Source: Rana temporaria | Taxonomy: Eukaryota > Chordata > Amphibia > Anura > Ranidae | Direction of reading: 5' to 3' | Assembly (NCBI RefSeq): GCF_905171775.1 | Contig: NC_053490.1 | Location: 156,122,469 to 156,186,468, forward strand | DNA length: 64,000 nt | Translations under genes and position numbers: made by a program | Notes under the pieces: model-generated | Database searches by the model: none | The model's input: only the letters and a program-made list of their open reading frames with translations | Told to the model about the DNA's origin: nothing | In this document: positions 56,090 through 64,000 of the stretch, one piece after another | Layout of the letters: each line of letters begins with the position of its first letter | Position numbering within the stretch: position 1 is the stretch's first letter

Positions 56090-56644
56090 TCCGTTTAAAA
56101 TATGACCTATTTAACTCATCTCTTTCAGCGATGCCATTGATAACTAAGCAGTTTTGGAATGTATCATTTCAATCCTCCCCTCTGACAGGATCCTACCTAT
56201 CAGTGTTTGGATTCTATTCATAGTAAATATGGATGGCTTTTCAATTCTCCACTGATGCCACTACTGGGTCATTCCTATTTTTTACCAGGCTTGTTCGATG
56301 CTCATTTTCATACATGGCTTCCTTATGAATCACTACTACTACTTCAAGTACTGGGAACATTTTTAATTATTACCGTTGGGAACACTTAAAGGCTCACCCA
56401 CACATACTTTGTATGGATAAATGGCACTACACACAATTATTTCAATTTATATGATCTCTACCTAAGCCTCTGAAGTCATTGAAAGACATTAACCCTACTG
56501 AAAATGTCCTTTCATCATCATCATCACCTAAAAAGGAATTGAATTTCCCAATAATACCTTACTCTCCTAAATTTGCAATCCTCCTTTGACTCACTTTCAC
56601 TAACTTCTTGGGAACTGGAGTTACATACTTCTTGTATCAGTTGG

Positions 56645-57356
56645 GGATATTCACAGACATTTACGGCGGCGTAACGTATCGCGTTTACATTACACTGCCG
56701 CAAGTTTTACGGGCAAGTGCTTGATTCACAAAGCACTTGCCTGTAAAGTTGCGGCGACGTAGCGTAAATCCCTCCGGAGCAAGCCCGCCTAATTCAAATG
56801 GGGCATAGATCATTTAAATTAGGCGCGTTCCCGCGCCGAACGTACTGCATATGCTCCGTTTTGAAATTTCCCGCCGTGCTTTGCGCGAAATGACGTCGCA
56901 CCGACATAATTTTTTGAACGTCGACGTGAGTTACGTCCTTTCCTATTCACGGACGACTTACGCAAAAAAAAAAAAAATTTTGACGCGGGAACGACGGCCA
57001 TACTTTAACATGGCAAGTCTAAATATAGGCCACAAAATAGCAGCTCTAACTATACGCCGGGAAAAGCCGACTAGCAACGATGTAAGAGAATGTGACGGCC
57101 GCGCGTACCTTCGTGGATCGACGGAAAATGCTAATTAGCATACCCGACGTGGAAAACGACGCAAACTCCACCCAGCGGGCGCCGAAGTATTACACCTACG
57201 ATCCGAAGGCGTATGAAGCCATACGCCTGTCGGATAGAAGCCAAAAGCCGTTGTATCTTGGTTTGAGGATTCAAACTAAAGATACGACGCAGCAAATTTG
57301 AAAATACGCCGGAGTATCAGTAGATACTCCGGCGTATTTCTTCTGTGAATCTGGCC
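56645..57356. mobile_element. CpG-rich MITE, Harbinger-like ends
   Basis: The left end GGGGATATTCACAGA and the complement of the right end TCTGTGAATCTGGCCC are inverted relatives. The right end carries a perfect hairpin (AATACGCCGGAGTATC, 57302-57341). The interior has many intact CpG sites, unusual for old methylated repeats. Superfamily assignment by end sequence only; no open frame with a domain. Confidence 0.6.
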
Positions 57357-57551
57357 CATAATGTATTTTAATGCCCAGTAAAGTTTTGATTTTTGCTTTT
57401 TATCAAAACTTCTCTTGGTGTGTTTGTTCATTTTAAATATTTACTAGGTATTTGCGTGACTGTCCAGTATGCCTTAATTTTTAGTATATTGTTACAAAGG
57501 GGACACCCAGGCACGATATTTAAAGGAATATTTCATTTTTATTTTTTCACT

Positions 57552-58413
57552 TTAAGCATTATTATGCTGGCGGTATGATTATGTCTGTAATTTTGTACCA
57601 AATGCGGTACAATTATTTTGCATGGAAATTTGGCGTTTTATACTGTAGGCCTGCAATTCTTAGGAATAACTCACTTAAATCTGTCTAACAAGAGTTTAGT
57701 AGACATCCCGGGTATGAAAAAGTTTGAAAAACAAAATCATAAATTATAATATAATAAATAACTATAAATAATTATAACAAATAATAATGTAATTATAATT
57801 ATTCAATAATGTAATCAAATCAAAAACACTGAAATTTGTCTCAGTTGCAGAATTGTCGCTGTCATTACTTTTATTTTTTTATGACGAATTTTCCCACAAA
57901 TCGCTATCACACAATACTGCAAGTGATTATAATTTATTATCGCTGTTTTCTAGCTGCTCTAAAATCACTTTTGACATAAAGGGACACTTTTGGTTGCTAT
58001 GGACAATCTCCAGTTTTCAGGCAGAAAGAACAGTTTTTATTTTATAAAAGTACATGCAGAACACTGGGCATGCAGAACACTGTGTATTTTTTACATACAG
58101 TACTCTAATCTGTAAGATTACAGTATACTGAATGTAATGTGTTTATTTACTTTTTTGAATTTGGCGCCGTTCTCCGCCCCCATGCGTCGTAACGTCGCAG
58201 GGAACGGAGATCGGTGGCACACAGGCACTGTGTCAATCGAGCGAGGACGCCGCTCGCTTATACAGCGGGGATGCATCGCAGGATCCAGGGACAGGGTAAG
58301 TAACTTGTGCCTGTGGATGCTGCGAGGCGGCCACGAGTCTGGCTCGGGGATACCGCTTTTGGTATTGAAATCTTACCCCGAGCCAGACTCGGGAATACCG
58401 CCAAGGGGGTTAA
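57552..58413. mobile_element. TTAA MITE with 'CTGGCGGTAT' ends
   Basis: TTAA at 57552-57555 and 58410-58413, with inverted GCTGGCGGTAT and ATACCGCCAAGGG ends. A second dyad near the right end pairs CGAGTCTGGCTCGGGG with its complement (58335-58392). AT-rich interior with short AATAAT runs. Confidence 0.7.
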
Positions 58414-58579
58414 AATCACTATTCCTGAAAAAACTATTGTTTTAAAAACATATTTTTTTGCAATAATACATGTTCCCTAGGGCAGTAGTCGAGTCCCCAT
58501 ACATATTTTTATGTCAATAAATTGCATGTAAGCCTTTAAAATTAGGACTTTTGATTATTCATGTTCTTGTCCCATATAC

Positions 58580-58852
58580 TTTAATAGGGTTTGCAAATTC
58601 GCTAGAACTTTTTGCCTGTTCAAGGTGTTCTGGTGCAAACCGAACCAGGTTGATCCAGAGGAAGGAAAAAAAACAGCAAAGCATGTTTTAACTTGCTATA
58701 GCAGGGGGAAAAAATTCCTTCCTGATCCCCCGAGAGGCAATCGGATTTTCCCTGGAACAACGTTACCTATAAATGTTAGTAATGTTAGTTATATTATGTA
58801 CATTTAGGAAAGAATCCAGGTCTTTTTTTAAAGCAGTCTACTAGACATGTGA
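58580..58852 (-). mobile_element. CR1-like LINE, 3' end fragment
   Basis: 'AAAATTCCTTCCTGATCCCC', 'GAGGCAATCGGATTTTCCC' and 'TTAGGAAAGAATCCAGG' are the familiar tail of amphibian CR1 elements, complement strand. It breaks off at 58852. It may belong with the 59765-62590 copy, with the stretch between them replaced. Confidence 0.65.
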
Positions 58853-59764
58853 AATTAATCTAAATTCAGATGAATTTTGCATCTTTTGGACATTGGGATG
58901 CAAATAAGGAATCTAGCGTAATCTAGGATCTAACCATGTTTTTCCTGAGAAGTCGCTAAAAATGCATCCATTTAAAAGAAGAGGGGGAGACAAATCTGCT
59001 GCCGTAGATCAGCCAGGATGGAAAAAGCCAGAGAGGGGAGGGCAGGCACAGTGGACCCAGACCAAGAAACCACACATAGAGGGTGTCTTACATCCAAACG
59101 AGGAATGGGGCTGGCCTTGCTTGAAGCAAGAGAAACCACCAAGGTTCTATGGTCCAGCATAAAAATAATAATAATAATAGGGGATAGAGAAAAAACATCA
59201 GACAAAATGTTGGTTACCATGGAAAAATTAATCCTCAATTTTCAACACACACACCTTATTGCCGGCTTTTCTGTTGATAACATGCAGATTTAGAAACAGC
59301 CTGTGCGCCAAAAAAGGGAGGAGAAGAGACACACAATATCTCCAAAATCTAAAAAAGAATTAGTATTTAATTTATAGTTCACATGGTGGTATGCAAAATC
59401 ATTATACATACTACTGAAAAGAGCAAAAAAACATATCCAAACATTTTGTATAGCAAATAGCTCAATTAGTCCTTGTAAACTTAAAGAATAGGGAACTTGT
59501 TTTAACCTGTATTTTGGAGGCGTATAGGCTTCAACTGCACGGTGCTCGCTGCAGCATAAGAATGAACACCCAGGTGACTGTCTTATATGCAGCGTGTCAT
59601 GCTTGTTAATTTAATCTCCATCAGCTGTACGCTGAATAGAGACAGGAATGAGGGAAGTGATCGTGAGCTGGAGGGAGGAGATATCCTTCGGATCACTATC
59701 ATAAATAGCCCCTCCCCCTGTGAGAGCTGGGTGTGTGTGAGGAGGACTGGAGGGAGGAGGCACC
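58853..59764. other. Interval without recognised gene
   Basis: Contains a 66-codon and a 91-codon plus-strand open frame (58962, 59018) with no domain I know, and an (AAT)n run near 59163-59180. It stands where the middle of a CR1 copy would be expected. Confidence 0.3.
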
Positions 59765-62590
59765 CTCCAAGTCCACGGCGAGCAGACTTGCCACCCAGAA
59801 CGTCAGCTCTGCATATTCCAGATGAGGTCTTACTAATGATTTGTACAGGGGCAAAATGATATTTCTCTCTCTGGAGTCCATGCCTCTCTTAATACAAGAA
59901 AGAACTTTGCTTGCTTTGGAAACTGCAGCTTAGCATTGCATGCTATTACTGAGCTTATGATCTACCAAAACCCCCAGATCCTTTTTCACTATGGATTGCC
60001 CCAGTTGTACTCCCCCTGGTATGTATGATGCATGCATATTCTTAGCCCCCAAGTAAAAAACTTTACATTTATCAACATTTAACCTTATTTGCCACTTAGT
60101 TGCCCAATTAGACAGTGCATTCAGGTTGGCTTGTAAATTGGAGACATACTTTAACCACTACCCGACAGCCGTACGACTTTATACGGCCGCGAGGTGGTTC
60201 TGAATCTCTAACTGGCCGCGTTTTTACGGCCTGCGCGCGCATACAGCGGTGAGGGGCTCACGCGCGTGCTCGCCGCATCGCTGAGATGCCGCTGCGAGTG
60301 CCTGGCGGCCGTGATGTCCGCCAGGGACTCGGGATCGGCGCCTACAGGAACAAGAAGTGGAGCTCTGTGTGTAAACACAGAGATCCATGTCCTGTCAGGG
60401 GAGAGAGGAGACCGATCTGTGTCCCTGGTACATAGGGACATAGATCGGTCACCTCCCCCAGTCACCCCCCCTCCACCTACAGTTAGAACACAATTTAGGG
60501 TACACATTTAACCCCTTCCTCACCCCCTAGTGTTAACCCCTTCAGTGCCAGTCACATTTATATAGTAATTAGTGCATATTTATAGCACTGATCGCTGTAT
60601 AAATGTGAATGGCGCCAAAAATGTGTCAAAAGTGTCCGATGTGTCCGCCATAATGTCGCAGTCACGAAAAAAATGCTGATCGCCGCCATTAGTAGTAAAA
60701 AAAAATAATAAAAAATAATAATAATTCTGTCCCCTATTTTGTAAGCGCAATAACTTTTGCGCAAACCAGACGCTTCTTGATATTTTTTTTATTTTTATTT
60801 TTTCCCAAAAATATGTAGAAGAATACGTATCGCCTACACTGAGAACATTTTTATTTTTTAAAAAAAATTGGGCTATTTATTATAGCAACAATTAAAAAAT
60901 ATTGTTTTTTTTCAAAATTGTCGCTCTATTTTTGTTTATAGCGCAAAAAATAAAAAACGCAGAGGCGATCAAATACCACCAAAAGAAAGCTCTATTTGTG
61001 GGGAAAAAAGGACATCAATTTTGTTTGGGAGCCACGTCGCACGACCGCGCAATTGTCAGTTAAAGTGACGCAGTGCCACAAGCTGAAATTTCACCTGGTC
61101 AGGAAGGTGTATATGTGCCCAGTAAGGAAGTGGTTAAGGAAGTTAGTCCACTGCATAGCTTGGTGTCATCTGCAAAGAGAGAAATTGTACTTTTAATCCC
61201 AGACCCTATTTAATTTATAAAGATATTAAAACACTGAACCTTGGGGTACACCACTGATAACCTTAGACCATTCAGAGTAAGAGAATAAATAACCTCTACT
61301 CTCTAAATTCAGTTTTTTTCCAGTTTTCTATCCATTTACAAATTGATCTTTCCAAGCCTGTAGACTTTACCTTACACATTAGTCGTGTGTGGGGAACTGT
61401 GTCAGACGCTTTTACAAAATCCAAGTATACCACATCTGCAACCACTCTGTCCAATGTTTTACTTACCTCCTCATATAACAAAAAGGTTTGTTTGACAACT
61501 TTTGTCTTTCATGAATCCATGCTGTCTGTTGCTTAAAATATTTTTTTCCAGCAAGAACTCATCTATGTGGTCTTTTATTAAGCTCTCCCGTATTTTCCTG
61601 ATCATAGAAGTTAAACTAACAGGTCTATAGTTACTTGGTAAATACTTTGATCCCTTTTTAAATATGGGCACCACATTGGCCTTACACCAATCCAGCGGTA
61701 CTATTCCAGTCATTAACGAGTCCCTAAAAATTTGAAACAGTGGCTTTAAAATGACAGTTTTTCAACTACTTTAGGAACCGGGGGTCGATGCAATCTGGTC
61801 CAGGTACTTCATCCACCTTTATTCTGTGTAAATAATTCTAGACCATATCACTTTTGAGCCAATGTGGATAATTTGGGGCTGTGCCAATACTACCCACATT
61901 ATCAACATAAGTTCCCCCATGATCTTTTGTATACACAGAGCTGAAGAAAGTATTTATTAAATTAGCCTTCTCTTTGTCCCCAGTTACCCACTCTAGATTA
62001 TTTTGTAAAGGGCCTACATGCTCAGACCTCACCTTTTTACTATTAATATATTTGAATAATTTTTGGGGGTTTGTCCTACTATCTTTTGCAATCTGTTGTT
62101 TGTTTTGAATTGTCCTGTATTTTCTTTTTACATATTCTGTTATATTCTTTGTAGCATTTAAACAATGATAGTGTTTTTTTATTTAAAAACAATTTAAATA
62201 CTCTTTTCTTATTATTTATAGCCATTTTAACTTTGGCTGTGAGCCACATAGGTTTTATTTTTAGCCTTTTAAACGTATTGCCCGTGGGAATATACTTTGC
62301 AGTTCACAATCTTTTTGAAGAATTCCCTTTTCTGTTCTGTGTCCATTGATGACAATATTCCCTTCCAGTCTAAGTCCTGGAGAACAGCCCTCATCCTTGG
62401 AAAATTTGCTCTCTAAAGTTAAGTGTTTTTATCTTTCCCATATGTGTTTGTTGCTTACAGCTAACATTAAATTAAATCATGTTATGGTCACTGCTACCCG
62501 GGTGTTCTTTTATATGAATATTGGTAACAAGCTCTGCGTCATTCCAAGTTGGGGCCTCAATAAACTGGACCATAACATTTTCTTGTAATA
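59765..62590 (-). pseudogene. CR1-like LINE ORF2, reverse transcriptase remnant
   Basis: Minus-strand frames give, N- to C-terminal: 'EKANLINTFFSSVYT' (62000-61940), 'WCKANVVPIFKKGS', 'NYRPVSLTSMI' and 'NRQHGFMKDKSC' (61700-61490), 'VVYLDFVKASDTVPH' (61440-61390), 'LFADDTKL' (61180-61157, the catalytic Asp pair) and 'LYKSLVRPHLEYA' (59845-59805). These are CR1/L2-clade motifs, different from LINEs A-D. Frameshifts and stops are frequent. A piggyBac-type MITE interrupts it just after the FADD motif. The outer part 62040-62590 is lower-quality CR1 coding sequence. Confidence 0.82.
60151..61137 (+). mobile_element. piggyBac-type MITE, complete, 987 bp, in CR1
   Basis: TTAA at 60151-60154 and 61134-61137, ends TTAACCACTACCCGACAGC and GTAAGGAAGTGGTTAA. 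Removing it rejoins the CR1 sequence. It contains the 5' and 3' blocks of the family in full and is the cleanest transposase-less copy in the window. Confidence 0.88.
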
Positions 62591-62613
62591 GGTTTATACA
62601 ATGTTGCCCTTTA

Positions 62614-62660
62614 AGGCCGCGTACACACAATCGGTCTATCCGATGAGAACGGTCCGTCGC
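62614..62660. repeat. Fragment of the 'GCCGCGTACACAC' MITE family
   Basis: TTAAGGCCGCGTACACACAA and CGGTCTATCCGATGAGAACG look like one end of the family seen inside the piggyBac duplication (25631-25760). The rest is missing. Confidence 0.5.
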
Positions 62661-63649
62661 GCCTCAAGGGAAATCAATAAAAACATGGTATCCATTACAA
62701 CAAAGTATTATACAGGAAATGCAAATATGGTAAATTCATTGGGTGGTATCCTGTTGGGTGTAAAGACATCCTTGACTTGTTGTTGAATATGTGATTTGTG
62801 TAACAGATAATCTAAAACAGTAAGCAATAGGCAGCAAGAAAATTAGAAAGGCTATACTGTATGAGCAACTCAAGACAGTAAACAGGACACAGATGACAAA
62901 TTGATTTAAGGCATTGAAAATGTTATCTTACTTCATAACAGAAAACTGTCTTGAAGAGGAAAAAATATTAAGTACAAACAATGACATTAAAAAAATTGTC
63001 AACATGCACAGCAGAAACTAAAAGCAGACAGTGCCTTGAGGTTACTTGGTGACTTGTTTTCTGTGCCAGATATCTTACACAACAAGTCTGTTTCTGCATT
63101 TTCATTCTTTCAAATAATCTATTGGGACATATCAATTCATCCATTATAAAAGTCAAGCATAAAAAATCTGACTTTGTTTATATCTCAGAAATATAAAAAA
63201 GCAACATTGAAAAAACAGCAGGTTATGTTTTTACAAAAAAAAAAAAAAAAACAAGAAGCAGGTTACACAGGTCAAACAATAATTCCTAACGCATTAATTC
63301 ATACCTCTTAAAGTAATTTGCTTTGGCACAGAATTGCTATAAATATTGTGTTTCTTCACCTTCCATTTTTTCTAACCAGTTTTTATAATTATTAAAAGAA
63401 CTGCTTGATTTTGTATAAAAAGTCTGTCTGCATCCACCTATACTATACCCTATATTGCAATATAGGTTTATGATATTTATCACTTGCAGAGTGATGCAAT
63501 CTGTTGACACACAGTAAGGATTTTGGTAAAGCTAATATCAGGACAAAATACCTTTTTTTAGGTTGATTCTAAAGATGGACGTAAATATAATTACCAGCCC
63601 AGTGTCCCAGACATACAGTTTACTATTGGGAATTAGCTCCTGGTTTGGT
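62661..63649. other. Interval without recognised gene
   Basis: AT-rich DNA with no repeat or coding pattern that I recognise; possibly unique sequence. Confidence 0.4.
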
Positions 63650-64000
63650 TTAAAGGGTCACTAAAGGAAAAAAAATGCCTAAAATTAATGTCTGCAAGAC
63701 AGACAGAATAGTGTAATGATTCTGTTAAAAAACAAGTAAATACCTATTAAATTCCTTCATCTTTATCACCTCCGGCATTCTAGTTTCTGTTCTCTCATTC
63801 ACTTCCTGGTTTGCATCGTTTGTTCATGTAAGAACTACATTTCCCAGTATGAATTGCGGCATGCCCAGTAATTCACACCTCCTTGAAGTCTCTAACACGT
63901 AGAGAGCGTCCTGCCACACAGATGTAGTTCCCAGGAGGGGGTGAGCACGTTACTGACCACCGCAGTAAAACCTCCCTTCACGGTGGTCAGTAAAATCAGA
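63650..64000. mobile_element. TTAA MITE, third 'AAAGGGTCACTAAAGGA' relative, cut by window end
   Basis: TTAA at 63650-63653 then AAGGGTCACTAAAGGAAA. The interior differs from the two other copies. It ends in a hairpin (TGACCACCG / CGGTGGTCA, 63954-63989) and the right end is outside. Confidence 0.65.

Larger units (their letters stand above)
53555..56400 (+). pseudogene. LINE D ORF2 fragments, split by a 2.2-kb insert
   Basis: 53567-53755 encodes DLQQWISLSHSWLGRINFI and KMNFLHRVLLFFQMLPSGVP, the L1 ORF2 region after the reverse transcriptase palm. After the 53856-56089 insert, 56245-56340 encodes SPLMPLLGHSYFLPGLFDAHF, a later conserved part of the same family ('SPL.pl..hp.F.PG'). The endonuclease and palm are missing. 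Confidence 0.62.

Noticed and set aside
56851..57301. Overlapping plus-strand frames in a CpG-rich stretch
   Set aside because: High GC and CpG content makes long frames likely; inverted ends show it is a MITE and no domain is visible.

Overview
The window is vertebrate nuclear DNA made almost entirely of transposable elements. No host gene, rRNA or tRNA gene could be supported. The mix of families (Tx1/L1-like and CR1 LINEs, piggyBac, hAT, Harbinger, Tc1 and an endogenous retrovirus) and many TTAA-flanked elements starting CCACTT fit a large anuran genome. From memory of repeat style I would guess a true frog (Ranidae); that is inference.

Layout. 1-2.9 kb: the 5' half of a broken endogenous retrovirus on the minus strand (protease, gag remnants, tRNA-Leu primer site, 430-bp LTR). 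2.9-6.5 kb: two ends of a Tc1 transposon around another repeat, a hAT transposase scrap, minisatellites and a piggyBac-type MITE. 6.5-35.5 kb: one old CR1 LINE copy, apparently broken by successive insertions. The first block (6.7-18.7 kb) holds MITEs, a 2.1-kb and a 0.6-kb palindrome, hAT MITEs and a 5'-truncated L1-like LINE (LINE A, plus strand). The second block (19.07-35.37 kb) is a near full-length L1-like LINE (LINE B, minus strand). LINE B is itself split at a TTAA by a 9.66-kb piggyBac element with an uninterrupted 655-residue transposase. 36-43 kb: a Tc1 end and a third L1-like LINE (LINE C), carrying a retroelement-like insert and two TTAA MITEs, one inside the other. 43-47 kb: an 86-bp palindrome, two (TA)n tracts and a snapback MITE. 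47-51 kb: a Harbinger element with a Myb-like gene and a broken transposase, nested in an older MITE. 51-56.6 kb: a fourth L1-like LINE (LINE D) cut up by hAT, TTAA and composite insertions. 56.6-64 kb: MITEs and CR1 LINE sequence, with a piggyBac-type MITE inside the CR1 reverse transcriptase.

How the parts relate. The intact piggyBac transposase sits in an element whose last ~370 bp resemble the ends of several transposase-less elements here, so it or a relative is the likely enzyme source for those MITEs. LINE B keeps an open ORF1 but its ORF2 has several frameshifts. Only the piggyBac transposase, LINE B ORF1 and possibly the Harbinger Myb-like exon look capable of giving a protein. Target-site duplications at many junctions allow the order of insertion to be read directly.
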